Shown: positions 38,243-47,167 of the stretch, one piece after another | Layout: each line of letters begins with the position of its first letter | Position numbering within the stretch: the first letter of the stretch is position 1 | Source: an uncultured Flavobacteriaceae bacterium | GTDB taxonomy: Bacteria > Bacteroidota > Bacteroidia > Flavobacteriales > Flavobacteriaceae | Assembly (NCBI GenBank): GCA_905479065.1 | Contig: CAJQLB010000003.1 | Location: forward strand, 1-64,000 | Reading direction: 5' to 3' | Length of the DNA stretch: 64,000 nucleotides | Translations under genes and position numbers: made by a program | Notes under the pieces: generated by a model | Seen by the model: only the letters and a program-made list of their open reading frames with translations | Told to the model about the DNA's origin: nothing | Databases searched by the model: none

Positions 38243-39055
38243 ATGAAGAATTTACTTTACATCACATTTATCCTGATTATCACAAGCTCTTGCAGTGAAT
38301 ACCAGAAAGCTTTAAAGTCAACCAACATTGCTGAGAAATTTGCAATGGGTACGGAGCTGTATGATGACGGCAAGTTTGGGAAAGCGAATCGCTTGTTCGT
38401 TCAGATTGTGCCAAAATACAGAGGTAAGCCACAAGCTGAAAAACTCATGTACATGTACTCCAGGACTTTCTATGAAATGAGAGATTTTTATACTGCAAAT
38501 TATCAGATGGAACGTTTTGTAAATGCTTATCCAGAAAGTATAAAGGCTGAAGAAATTGCTTTTTTGGCAGCAAAAAGCTACTATTTTCTGTCTCCGGTGT
38601 ATTCAAAAGAACAAAAAGAAACCGTCGACGCTATTGGTAAATTACAGGGATTTATAAACAGTTATCCTGATTCTGAGTATTTGGCTAGTGCAAATACCCT
38701 AGTAAAAGAACTGGATTACAAATTAGAAAAAAAGGCATTTGAAATAGCCAAAGAATACAACACAACAGGACCTTACAGTAGAGATTATCAGGCAGCCATT
38801 TCAGCATTTGATAATTTCATCATCGATTTTCCTGGTACAACATTAAAGGAAGATGCCATGTTTTACAGACTAGATTCTGCATTTAAAATGGCAATAAATA
38901 GTGTTGAGTGGAAAAAAGAGCAACGTTTGAAAGAGGCTAAAAGTTTATATGATACCTTTGTGAAGTTGTATTCTGAATCAAAATTTAATGAAGAAATCAA
39001 AAGTATGGGTGAAGAATTAGTCACTCAAATGCAACCTTACAGTTCAAAAAGTTAA
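38243..39055 (+). CDS. bamD: Outer-membrane assembly lipoprotein BamD
   Basis: A 270-residue TPR-rich lipoprotein of the BAM complex, which inserts beta-barrels such as the TonB receptors seen here. The lipobox is TSSCSEY (Cys16 region). TPR-like segments follow, for example KFGKANRLFVQIVPKYRGKP and the conserved AYPESIKAEEIAFLAAKSYY. It heads a compact plus-strand run with the omega-like gene (13-base gap), coaBC, porD-like and recN. Confidence 0.95.
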   Translation: MKNLLYITFILIITSSCSEYQKALKSTNIAEKFAMGTELYDDGKFGKANRLFVQIVPKYRGKPQAEKLMYMYSRTFYEMRDFYTANYQMERFVNAYPESIKAEEIAFLAAKSYYFLSPVYSKEQKETVDAIGKLQGFINSYPDSEYLASANTLVKELDYKLEKKAFEIAKEYNTTGPYSRDYQAAISAFDNFIIDFPGTTLKEDAMFYRLDSAFKMAINSVEWKKEQRLKEAKSLYDTFVKLYSESKFNEEIKSMGEELVTQMQPYSSKS

Positions 39056-39068
39056 TACAATAGAAAAA

Positions 39069-39401
39069 ATGGATTTAAAAAAAGTAAATGCTCCTGTAAA
39101 TACTGAAACATATGACAGAAATGAAATAGATGCGCCTACAGAGAATATATATGAGGCCATATCAGTCATTTCAAGACGAGCAGAGCAAATCAATACCGAG
39201 ATTCGAAAAGAACTTATTGATAAATTAGAGGAGTTTGCAACCTACAACGACAGTTTAGAAGAAATCTTCGAAAACAAGGAACAAATTGAAGTTTCTAAGT
39301 TTTATGAAAAATTACCTAAACCTCATGCTTTAGCTGTCCAAGAATGGCTTAAAGAAAAAATTTATTACAGAAACACAGATCAAGATTCTCAAGTAGAATA
39401 A
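39069..39401 (+). CDS. rpoZ: RNA polymerase omega-like subunit
   Basis: A 110-residue Bacteroidota-type RpoZ-like protein. The helical core VNAPVNTETYDRNEIDAPTENIYEAISVISRRAEQI contains the YEAISVISRRA element that corresponds to the omega core binding the beta' C-terminus. The position between bamD and coaBC is the same in other Bacteroidota, and in many bacteria rpoZ also lies beside coaBC, which supports the call. Confidence 0.85.
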   Translation: MDLKKVNAPVNTETYDRNEIDAPTENIYEAISVISRRAEQINTEIRKELIDKLEEFATYNDSLEEIFENKEQIEVSKFYEKLPKPHALAVQEWLKEKIYYRNTDQDSQVE

Positions 39402-39406
39402 TTGTC

Positions 39407-40618
39407 ATGTCAATCTTAAGCGGTAAACATATACTACTAGGCATAACTGCTGGTATAGCCGCGTACAAAACAGCCTCACTAGTGAGGCTTTTTGTCAAAA
39501 ATGGAGCTCATGTTAAAGTCGTTATGACACCTGCGTCGAAGGAATTTATAACGCCTCTTACCTTATCTACACTATCAAAAAATCCAGTTCTTGATTCGTT
39601 TACCAATGAAGATGATGATAACGAAGTTTGGAACAATCATGTTGAGTTAGGTCTTTGGGCAGATATTTTTTTAATTGCCCCTGCCACAGCCAATACCATG
39701 TCTAAAATGGCTTCTGGGAACAGTGATAATTTGCTTTTAGCAATCTATTTATCTGCGAAATGTCCGGTTTATGTGGCACCTGCAATGGATTTGGATATGT
39801 ACCGTCACGCTTCATCCAAAACATCAATGTCGACACTTCAAAGTTATGGGAACATCATTATTCCTGCAGAAGTTGGGGAGTTGGCAAGTGGTTTAGTTGG
39901 TGCGGGAAGAATGGCCGAGCCAGCAACGATTGTAAAATTTATCGAGAGTCATATTTTAGAGGGGTTACCACTTTATCAAAAGAAAATTTTAATAACTGCA
40001 GGTCCAACCTACGAAGCGATAGATCCTGTTCGATTTATAGGGAATCACTCAAGTGGTAAAATGGGTTTTGAAATTGCTAAAGCAGCCTCTAATTTAGGCG
40101 CTGAGGTACGATTAATTACTGGTCCAACCCACCAAAAAATTTCATCAAATCTCATCACTGTCATACCAGTTGTTAGTGCACAAGAAATGTATGAGCAAGT
40201 GCATCAATTTTATGAAAATTGTGATATTGCCATATTATCTGCTGCTGTCGCAGACTACAAAATTAAATTTATATCTAATCAAAAGATAAAAAAGGAAGAA
40301 CACTCTTTAACATTAGAGTTAGAAAAAACTCAAGATATTCTAGCATCTCTTGGAAAGTTAAAAAACAACCAATTACTTGTTGGTTTCGCTTTAGAAACTG
40401 ATAATGAAATTACAAATGCAATTAAAAAACTAAAAAATAAGAATTTAGATTTAATTGTTTTAAATTCGTTAAGTGATAAAGGTGCTGGTTTTGGCACAAA
40501 TACAAATAAGGTCACACTGATAAAGCGTGATCTGAGTACAACTAATTTTCCCCTTAAGTCTAAGGCAGAGGTGTCTAAAGATATTTTAAATGAAATACTA
40601 AAACTGATCGATGCGTAA
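39407..40618 (+). CDS. coaBC: Bifunctional phosphopantothenoylcysteine decarboxylase/synthetase
   Basis: It joins cysteine to 4'-phosphopantothenate (CoaB) and decarboxylates the product (CoaC) in CoA synthesis. Residues 1-180 are the flavin-binding CoaC domain (GKHILLGITAGIAAYKTA, APATANTMSKMASG, VAPAMDLDMY). Residues 190-403 are the CoaB domain (TAGPTYEAIDPVRFIGNHSSGKMG). CoaE is also in the window, at 48.1 kb. It begins 6 bases after rpoZ and overlaps the porD-like gene by 8 bases. Confidence 0.97.
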   Translation: MSILSGKHILLGITAGIAAYKTASLVRLFVKNGAHVKVVMTPASKEFITPLTLSTLSKNPVLDSFTNEDDDNEVWNNHVELGLWADIFLIAPATANTMSKMASGNSDNLLLAIYLSAKCPVYVAPAMDLDMYRHASSKTSMSTLQSYGNIIIPAEVGELASGLVGAGRMAEPATIVKFIESHILEGLPLYQKKILITAGPTYEAIDPVRFIGNHSSGKMGFEIAKAASNLGAEVRLITGPTHQKISSNLITVIPVVSAQEMYEQVHQFYENCDIAILSAAVADYKIKFISNQKIKKEEHSLTLELEKTQDILASLGKLKNNQLLVGFALETDNEITNAIKKLKNKNLDLIVLNSLSDKGAGFGTNTNKVTLIKRDLSTTNFPLKSKAEVSKDILNEILKLIDA

Positions 40619-41504
40619 TTGCTTATTATTATTATTATTTATTTTGGCTATCATGAATGTCAGTTCTCAAGAACTGAATTGTAGCCTGATTGTCAATGCA
40701 CAACAGACTGGAAATGAAAATGTCCAGGTGTTTAAAACACTTGAAAAGCAACTACAAGAATTTGTAAGTAACACTAAATGGACCAATAGAATTGTAGCAT
40801 CACAGGAACGCATTAATGCAAGTATGGTGATTAATATTCAAGATTACAACAACGACACATTTAAAGCCTCTATACAGGTTCAGTCAGCACGTCCAATTTT
40901 TAATTCATCATATGAGTCACCGATATATAATTTTAATGACAAAGATTTTAATTTTAGATATCTAGAATTTCAAAATTTGAATTATAGTCCAACACAATTT
41001 GAGTCTAATTTAGTATCAGTTATTGCATTTCATGTGTACATGATTTTAGGAATGGATGCTGACACGTTTGAGTTAAAAGGAGGTCAAAAATATTTTGAGC
41101 AAGCTCGAACTATCGTTGGATATTCGCAACAAAACAATGCGGTTGGTTGGGCACCACCAAAAGGAGGGGATCAAACTAGAAGCCAGCTATTAGATAATGT
41201 TATGTCTACTACCTACAAAGAGTATAGAGAAGTGCTCTACAAATATCATCGAATGGGCTTAGATGGAATGCACGAAAATCCAAAGAATGGTAAGGTAGTT
41301 GTTGCGGAGGCATTGACAAGCTTACAGGTCATGAATTCTAGGCGTCCAAATTCTTTTATTTTAAGGGTGTTTTTTGACGCAAAGTCTGATGAAATCGAAC
41401 AAGTTTTTTCAGATGGTCCGAGTGTGGATATTAAAAAACTAACAAATACTTTATCAAAAATAGCTCCAATGCATTCGAGTAAATGGAGAAATATAGGTTT
41501 TTGA
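40611..41504 (+). CDS. porD: PorD-like (DUF4835) exported protein
   Basis: A 297-residue exported protein: signal peptide ending near SSQ (residue 20), then ELNCSLIVNAQQTGNENVQVFKTLEKQLQEF, typical of DUF4835. The family is named PorD because of its association with the type IX secretion system. That fits with two secreted proteins in this window carrying T9SS tails. Its molecular role is not established. It overlaps coaBC and precedes recN, an order shared in Flavobacteriia. Confidence 0.8.
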   Translation: MRNCLLLLLFILAIMNVSSQELNCSLIVNAQQTGNENVQVFKTLEKQLQEFVSNTKWTNRIVASQERINASMVINIQDYNNDTFKASIQVQSARPIFNSSYESPIYNFNDKDFNFRYLEFQNLNYSPTQFESNLVSVIAFHVYMILGMDADTFELKGGQKYFEQARTIVGYSQQNNAVGWAPPKGGDQTRSQLLDNVMSTTYKEYREVLYKYHRMGLDGMHENPKNGKVVVAEALTSLQVMNSRRPNSFILRVFFDAKSDEIEQVFSDGPSVDIKKLTNTLSKIAPMHSSKWRNIGF

Positions 41505-41512
41505 TATATTTG
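41505..41512 (+). promoter_or_regulatory. -7 promoter element before recN
   Basis: TATATTTG matches TAnnTTTG directly after the porD-like stop codon, 47 bases before the recN start. It would allow recN to be expressed separately. No -33 match at 19 bases. Confidence 0.4.
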
Positions 41513-41559
41513 CTTAGCCTTTTTGACGCTCAAGTTTCATCATTTAATTTTTATCACAT

Positions 41560-43212
41560 TTGATAAATAAACTCACCATAAAAAATTATGCACTAATTGA
41601 AGAACTGCAAATGGACTTCAATAATGGGCTATCTATTATTACAGGTGAAACTGGGGCAGGGAAGTCAATTTTGCTAGGGGGGTTATCATTGATTTTGGGT
41701 AAGCGTGCTGATTTAACAGCGATGAATGACTCGAGTAAAAAATGTGTGATAGAAGCTACCTTTGACATCGCTAATTATAATTTAAAATCACTGTTTAAGG
41801 ATAATGATTTAGATTACGATGCCGAAACTATCATTCGAAGAGAAATCTTACCGTCAGGTAAATCTCGCGCATTTGTAAATGATTCACCTGTTAATTTAAA
41901 TATACTTTCTTTACTAGGAGTACAACTAATTGACATTCATTCACAACATCAAACTTTACAGATTACAAATGTAGACATGCAATTAGATATTTTAGATGCA
42001 CTTGCAAACAACAAAGTGACGCTTCTAGAATATCAAGAAAAGTTTGTTGTTTATAAAAAAACAAAGGCATTCTTAGAGGAATTAAAGGCGCAAAAAAATC
42101 AAGCTCTGAAAGACCACGATTATAACGTGTTTTTATGGAATGAATTAGAAGAAGCACAACTGTTGTCTGTCGATTTAAGTGCCTTAGAGGATGAACAAGC
42201 AACCTTAAGTAATATTGAATTTGTTTTGGAAGAATTGAAACTTGCGAATGCATTACTTAATGAAGAGCAACTAGGCATCTTAGAAAATTTATCTCGGTTA
42301 AAAGCAAGTTTTTATAAACTAGCTGATATTTCCAAAATCTATACTGCGCTTTACGAACGTGCGTCAAGCAGTTTGATTGAAATGGATGATATGTCATCGG
42401 AGATTATAGAGGTTCAAGAGAGTCTCGAGCTTAATCCTAAAAGATTAGAGCAAGTGAATGCCACCTTACAATTAATTAATAATTTATTACTGAAGCATGG
42501 TGTTTCTGATGTTGATGCATTAATAATGATTCAAAACACGTTGCACGAAAAAGTAGAATCTTTTGAAACAATTGACGATGATATTGTTCAAAAGGAAAGA
42601 GATCTTGAAATGCAAATGGAAAAGCTCAATGCCTTGGCGACACTCCTTCATCGTAGTAGAGTTGAGGTTGTTCCAGTATTTATTGCTCAAATGGCAGCTA
42701 TTTTAAAGGATTTAGGGATGCCAAATGCCGATTTCAAAATAGCGCTAGATTTTCAAGAAAATTATAACTCTAAAGGTAAAGACAGCATCGATTTACTATT
42801 TCGGGCAAATAAAGGAAGTAGTTTTTTACCCTTACAGAAAGCAGCTTCAGGAGGGGAACTGTCAAGAATCATGTTATCCATTAAATCTATTCTCGCTCAT
42901 TATATAAAATTACCTACCATAATGTTTGACGAAATAGACACGGGAGTCTCGGGAGAAATTTCAACAAAAATGGCAACGATCATGCACCAATTGAGCCGCT
43001 CAATGCAGGTGTTTTCAATTACTCATTTGCCACAAATAGCTGCGAAAGGAGACCATCATTTTAAGGTATATAAAAAAGACACCAATGATAAAACAGCCAC
43101 ACATTTGATAAAATTAAATGATGAAGATCGTATTGTTGAAATAGCTCAAATGTTAGGAGGTGAAAAAATATCAACTTCTGCAATTGCTCATGCAAAGCAG
43201 TTGCTCAATTAG
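41560..43212 (+). CDS. recN: DNA repair ATPase RecN (TTG start)
   Basis: An SMC-like repair ATPase that acts at double-strand breaks. It has 550 residues: Walker A GETGAGKSILLGGL (about 30-43), two coiled-coil arms (about 150-350), the signature ASGGELSRIML and Walker B TIMFDEIDTGVSG. The start is TTG at 41560: an in-frame TAA at 41545 rules out anything upstream, and the family N-terminus (LTIKNYALIEEL) begins immediately after it. A weak start may keep its level low. Confidence 0.96.
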   Translation: MINKLTIKNYALIEELQMDFNNGLSIITGETGAGKSILLGGLSLILGKRADLTAMNDSSKKCVIEATFDIANYNLKSLFKDNDLDYDAETIIRREILPSGKSRAFVNDSPVNLNILSLLGVQLIDIHSQHQTLQITNVDMQLDILDALANNKVTLLEYQEKFVVYKKTKAFLEELKAQKNQALKDHDYNVFLWNELEEAQLLSVDLSALEDEQATLSNIEFVLEELKLANALLNEEQLGILENLSRLKASFYKLADISKIYTALYERASSSLIEMDDMSSEIIEVQESLELNPKRLEQVNATLQLINNLLLKHGVSDVDALIMIQNTLHEKVESFETIDDDIVQKERDLEMQMEKLNALATLLHRSRVEVVPVFIAQMAAILKDLGMPNADFKIALDFQENYNSKGKDSIDLLFRANKGSSFLPLQKAASGGELSRIMLSIKSILAHYIKLPTIMFDEIDTGVSGEISTKMATIMHQLSRSMQVFSITHLPQIAAKGDHHFKVYKKDTNDKTATHLIKLNDEDRIVEIAQMLGGEKISTSAIAHAKQLLN

Positions 43213-43215
43213 TCT

Positions 43216-43223
43216 TATATTTG
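43216..43223 (+). promoter_or_regulatory. -7 promoter element of fabI
   Basis: TATATTTG matches TAnnTTTG in the 34-base space between recN and fabI, 23 bases upstream of the fabI ATG. Confidence 0.4.
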
Positions 43224-43246
43224 GCCAATAAAAAATTTAGAATACC

Positions 43247-44062
43247 ATGTCATACAATTTATTAAAAGGAAAGAAAGGAATTATTTTTGGAGCACTTGAT
43301 GCAAATTCTATTGCATGGAAAACAGCAGAGCGTGTTCATGAAGAAGGTGGAGAGTTTGTATTAACCAACGCACCGATAGCTATGCGAATGGGACAAATAA
43401 AAGAACTTGCTGAAAAAACAGGCTCACAAATTATTCCAGCTGACGCGACATTAGAGGAGGATTTACAAAATCTCGTTGAGCAATCAATGGAAATTCTAGG
43501 AGGTAAAATAGATTTTGTTTTGCATTCTATAGGTATGTCTGTTAATGTGCGAAAAGGTCGTGCTTACACAGATCAAAAATATGATTGGACTAAAAAAGGA
43601 ACAGATGTTTCAGCGATGTCGTTTCATAAAGTCATGCAAGCTTTGTATCAGGGGGATGCTATGAATGAGTGGGGGAGCATTGTTGCCTTAACCTATATGG
43701 CGGCACAACGTGTGTTTCCCGATTACAATGATATGGCAGATAATAAAGCTTATCTTGAAAGTATAGCGCGTAGTTTTGGGTATTTTTTTGGTCGAGATAA
43801 AAAAGTTCGTGTGAATACGATTTCGCAGTCTCCAACACCAACAACGGCAGGTCAAGGTGTAAAAGGGTTCGATGGGTTTATAGCTTATGCAGAAAAAATG
43901 TCACCGTTAGGAAATGCCACTGCTCTTGATTGTGCCAATTATACGGTAACCTTATTTAGCGACCTCACCAAGCGCGTCACGCTACAAAATCTTTACAATG
44001 ATGGCGGATTCAGTAATATGGGTGTGAGTGATGCTGTGATGGAACATTTTATTGAGGAGTAA
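43247..44062 (+). CDS. fabI: Enoyl-[acyl-carrier-protein] reductase (NADH)
   Basis: It reduces the enoyl-ACP double bond in the last step of fatty-acid elongation. This short-chain dehydrogenase has 271 residues: the nucleotide loop GKKGIIFGALDANSIAW, HSIGMS in the middle, and catalytic Tyr150, Tyr160 and Lys167 (LTYMAAQRVFPDYNDMADNKAYL). It is the target family of triclosan-like inhibitors. It has its own -7 box and a terminator downstream. Confidence 0.96.
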   Translation: MSYNLLKGKKGIIFGALDANSIAWKTAERVHEEGGEFVLTNAPIAMRMGQIKELAEKTGSQIIPADATLEEDLQNLVEQSMEILGGKIDFVLHSIGMSVNVRKGRAYTDQKYDWTKKGTDVSAMSFHKVMQALYQGDAMNEWGSIVALTYMAAQRVFPDYNDMADNKAYLESIARSFGYFFGRDKKVRVNTISQSPTPTTAGQGVKGFDGFIAYAEKMSPLGNATALDCANYTVTLFSDLTKRVTLQNLYNDGGFSNMGVSDAVMEHFIEE

Positions 44063-44115
44063 AAGGAAGACAACCCTAATTCATATAATCAATTTTACAA
44101 ATAATTTTTAAAAAT

Positions 44116-44148
44116 GAATGTTTTTCACAAAAAAGCATTCTTTTTTTT
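44116..44148 (+). terminator. Rho-independent terminator after fabI
   Basis: gaatgttttt (44116-44125) pairs with aaaaa and cattc (44129-44140) with a 2-base bulge and a 3-base loop, followed by eight T. It ends the fabI transcript before the secreted-protein gene. Confidence 0.75.
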
Positions 44149-44276
44149 GGGTATTATTGCATTTTTATGATTTACAACCTCTTTATTGGTATTTCATCGA
44201 TTAGCCTTTTTAACTTTTATATTTATTGACCTTTTTAACATATTTTTATGAGAACTAACTTATAACTCAGCAAAAT

Positions 44277-46070
44277 ATGAAAAAAATTACTTTATTATTT
44301 ACGATTTTAACTGCATCCTTTGGGTTTTCTCAAAATGGTGGTGACACATGTGGAGCAGCAGTGGCGGTAACGCCGGGCTCTTTTACGCAAACAGAAATTA
44401 CTGGCACAGGTGCAGAACTAGGTACGGGAGTTGGTTCAGCCTGGTTTGTTTATACACCAACTGAAGATGCAAGTATTGTTGTTTCTTCATGTAATGGAGG
44501 ATCTGATACATATCTAGCAATTGGAACCGGTACATGTGGTTCATTGAATCTTGCAGGATCTAATGATGATTTTTGCTCAACTAGCGAAGGAGGATCCGCA
44601 TTTGCATCACAAGTGTCAATTCCTGTTACTGCTGGAACAGATTACTACATTGAGTGGAGTAACAGATGGAGTAGTGGGCCTTTTAATTGGAGTATTGAAG
44701 AAATTGCCTGTCCAGAAGTAGGGACAGTCTTTATTGAATTTCTCACTGATGTGTCAGGTGATTTTATATGGTCGGATGTCGGCGGATTATCATATGAATG
44801 GGAAGTGCAGCCAGATGGCACTGCTCAAGGTACTGTCGGTGCCCCAGCTAGTGGTTCAACAACAACATCTCAATTTTCTACAGGTAATGTTTTACAAGCT
44901 AACACACCTTATGATATTTTTATCCAAACAAACTGTGGTTCTGACGGAACGTCGGATTATATTGGTCCTCTGAGTTTCACAACAAATGCGTTACCTCCTC
45001 CTAGTAACGATTTACTTGAGAATGCGATTGCTGTTGTTTGTGATGGTAATTATACTGGTGATACAACCAATGCTAATTTTACTGAAACAGATGCTCCGGA
45101 TGGTTTTGGTGCTTCCAATGATACTGCAAATATTTGGTATTCATACACAGGATCTGGCACGGAAGAAGATGTTACCGTTGATTTATGTGCCTCTGGCTAT
45201 GATACAGCCTTTATTGTGTATACAGGTACTTCAGGAAATTTAGTTGCTGTTGGTGGTAATGATGATAATTCAGCTGTATGTGGTGCTGGATTTAGATCTT
45301 ATGGTTCATTTATCTCTGACGGTTCAACGACTTACTATATCAATGTAAATGGTTACTCAGGTACCACAGGATTAGTGGATATGACTATTTCATGTGCAAG
45401 TACAACACCACCACCATCCAACGATGAGGTTGGCGATGCTGTCGCTTTGACTCTTGATGCGTCTGTACAAGGAACAACAGAGGGGGCAACACAAGATGGC
45501 TCTCAAGATCAACCAGCGTGTGATCCATTTGGTTCCATTGCTGATGTTTGGTACACAGTTACACTAGCAGAGGAAGGAGACCTACAAATAGTCACCACCA
45601 TATCAGGTAATTCAGATCAAGCAAATGTTACGGTGTATACATCAGATAGTGGTTTAGAAGAAGATGAAGTTATAGCATTTTGCTCAGATGCAGGTGCTGG
45701 AGAAACTATATCAGGAAATTTAGTTGCAGGAACTTATTATATAAGAGTTTGGAGTGATGGTGTTGCATCAACAAGAACAGAGGGAACCTTTGATATAGTT
45801 GCAAATTTCACTGGTTTATCAATCAATGATTTTGACAATCCAAAATTATTTCAATATTACCCAAACCCTGTAAAGAATGTCTTGACATTGAATGGGCAAC
45901 GAAATATTGAATCGATTTACATATATAACATGCTTGGGCAAGAAGTGATGTATTCACAACCTCAAGCATTAGATAGTCAATTAGACATGTCTAAATTACA
46001 GTCAGGAACCTATTTTATGCAAGTAACTGTTGGAACTACAATACAAACAGTTCGTGTAATTAAGCAATAA
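44277..46070 (+). CDS. T9SS-secreted protein with repeated PPC-like domains
   Basis: A 597-residue exported protein. A signal peptide ends at about FGFSQ (residue 19). Three beta-sandwich units resembling bacterial pre-peptidase C-terminal (PPC) domains follow (about 20-145, 240-370 and 380-505), joined by a fibronectin-like stretch (about 148-235) and proline linkers (PPPSND). Repeated features are NDxxxxAxxV, VWYxxT and TYYIxV. Residues about 515-597 form a type A T9SS sorting domain (YYPNPVKNVLTLNG ... VRVIKQ). It is probably a surface or released adhesin; no catalytic domain is seen. Confidence 0.85.
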   Translation: MKKITLLFTILTASFGFSQNGGDTCGAAVAVTPGSFTQTEITGTGAELGTGVGSAWFVYTPTEDASIVVSSCNGGSDTYLAIGTGTCGSLNLAGSNDDFCSTSEGGSAFASQVSIPVTAGTDYYIEWSNRWSSGPFNWSIEEIACPEVGTVFIEFLTDVSGDFIWSDVGGLSYEWEVQPDGTAQGTVGAPASGSTTTSQFSTGNVLQANTPYDIFIQTNCGSDGTSDYIGPLSFTTNALPPPSNDLLENAIAVVCDGNYTGDTTNANFTETDAPDGFGASNDTANIWYSYTGSGTEEDVTVDLCASGYDTAFIVYTGTSGNLVAVGGNDDNSAVCGAGFRSYGSFISDGSTTYYINVNGYSGTTGLVDMTISCASTTPPPSNDEVGDAVALTLDASVQGTTEGATQDGSQDQPACDPFGSIADVWYTVTLAEEGDLQIVTTISGNSDQANVTVYTSDSGLEEDEVIAFCSDAGAGETISGNLVAGTYYIRVWSDGVASTRTEGTFDIVANFTGLSINDFDNPKLFQYYPNPVKNVLTLNGQRNIESIYIYNMLGQEVMYSQPQALDSQLDMSKLQSGTYFMQVTVGTTIQTVRVIKQ

Positions 46071-46086
46071 TTTTAATATTTTATTT

Positions 46087-46120
46087 AAAAAGCCACCAAT
46101 TATTTGGTGGCTTTTTTTTT
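46087..46120 (+). terminator. Rho-independent terminator of the secreted-protein gene
   Basis: aaaaagccaccaa (46087-46099) pairs perfectly with ttggtggcttttt (46104-46116) with a 4-base loop and a T run of nine. Confidence 0.92.
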
Positions 46121-46143
46121 GAGGGTGTTAACTCCTGTTTAAT

Positions 46144-46151
46144 TATCTTTG
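46144..46151 (+). promoter_or_regulatory. -7 promoter element of the glycosyltransferase gene, five bases from the ATG
   Basis: TATCTTTG matches TAnnTTTG. As in dapF, only five bases separate it from the ATG (46157), with the nearly identical spacer ttcgt (dapF has tttgt). A near-leaderless mRNA is predicted. Confidence 0.5.
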
Positions 46152-46156
46152 TTCGT

Positions 46157-47167
46157 ATGACAGCCAAGGATATATCATTTATCATTCCGGTTTTTAACAG
46201 ACCTGATGAAATTAAAGAGCTTCTTGAAAGTTTTTTGCTACTTGAAGGAGATCATAAGTTTGAGATTGTCATTATTGAAGATGGTTCTACAATAACATCT
46301 CACAGTATTATTTTACAATATTCACAGCATTTAGATATTTCTTATCATACCAAAGTAAATTCTGGTCCCGGTGATTCAAGAAATGTCGGTATGCGTATGG
46401 CTAAGGGCAGTTTTTTTATCATTTTAGATTCAGATTGTTTATTACCAACACACTATTTAAACACAGTACTTCAGCACCTCACTGTTTCACAAATAGACTG
46501 CTTTGGTGGTCCAGATGCTGCACACTCGTCATTTAGTCCTATTCAAAAAGCGATTAATTTTTCTTTAACATCTTTTATTTCAACGGGTGGTATTCGGGGC
46601 AAACATCGCAGTGTGAATACTTTTCAACCAAGAAGTTTTAATATGGGTTTGTCTAAAAAAGCGTTTGAGGCAACTAGTGGTTTTGGAAATATTCATCCAG
46701 GTGAAGACCCTGACTTATCTATTAGATTAAATAAATTGGGATTTAAAACGGTCTTAATTTCAAAGGCTTATGTCTATCATAAACGTCGTATTTCTCTCAC
46801 TAAATTTTATAGTCAAGTGTACAAGTTTGGATTGGTGAGACCTATATTGAATACATGGCACCCTCATACCAGGAGTATCACTTATTGGTTTCCAACGTTG
46901 TTTAGTTTGGGATCTGTACTAGCAATTATCTTGGCTGTAAATGCTGTATATTGGCCGGTATTTTTACTAGGGGTCTATTTTTTGACAGCTTTTTTTATAG
47001 CCTTTAATGCGACAAAAAACATCATAGTTTCTTTATTATCTTTAGTCGCTATTGGTATTCAATTTTTTGGTTATGGAAAAGGGTTTTTGAAGTCTACAGT
47101 GCGATTAATGTCGTCCAATTATAATATAGAAGCGCGCTTTCCTGAATTATTTTTTAAAGCAACATAA
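46157..47167 (+). CDS. Family 2 glycosyltransferase with membrane tail
   Basis: A 336-residue GT2 enzyme that transfers a sugar from a nucleotide donor at the inner membrane. The GT-A fold begins ISFIIPVFNRPDEIKELLESF, followed by IVIIEDGST, the metal-binding DSDCLLP (DxD) and GEDPDLSIRLNKLGF. Residues about 245-315 hold two or three membrane helices. The acceptor is unknown. Its stop codon overlaps the start of the YbbR gene (TAATG). Confidence 0.9.
   Translation: MTAKDISFIIPVFNRPDEIKELLESFLLLEGDHKFEIVIIEDGSTITSHSIILQYSQHLDISYHTKVNSGPGDSRNVGMRMAKGSFFIILDSDCLLPTHYLNTVLQHLTVSQIDCFGGPDAAHSSFSPIQKAINFSLTSFISTGGIRGKHRSVNTFQPRSFNMGLSKKAFEATSGFGNIHPGEDPDLSIRLNKLGFKTVLISKAYVYHKRRISLTKFYSQVYKFGLVRPILNTWHPHTRSITYWFPTLFSLGSVLAIILAVNAVYWPVFLLGVYFLTAFFIAFNATKNIIVSLLSLVAIGIQFFGYGKGFLKSTVRLMSSNYNIEARFPELFFKAT

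Noticed and set aside
44734-45243. Two plus-strand frames inside the T9SS-secreted protein gene
   Set aside because: They are out-of-frame shadows of the real gene, rich in Leu/Met/Ile from shifted Asp/Thr codons.
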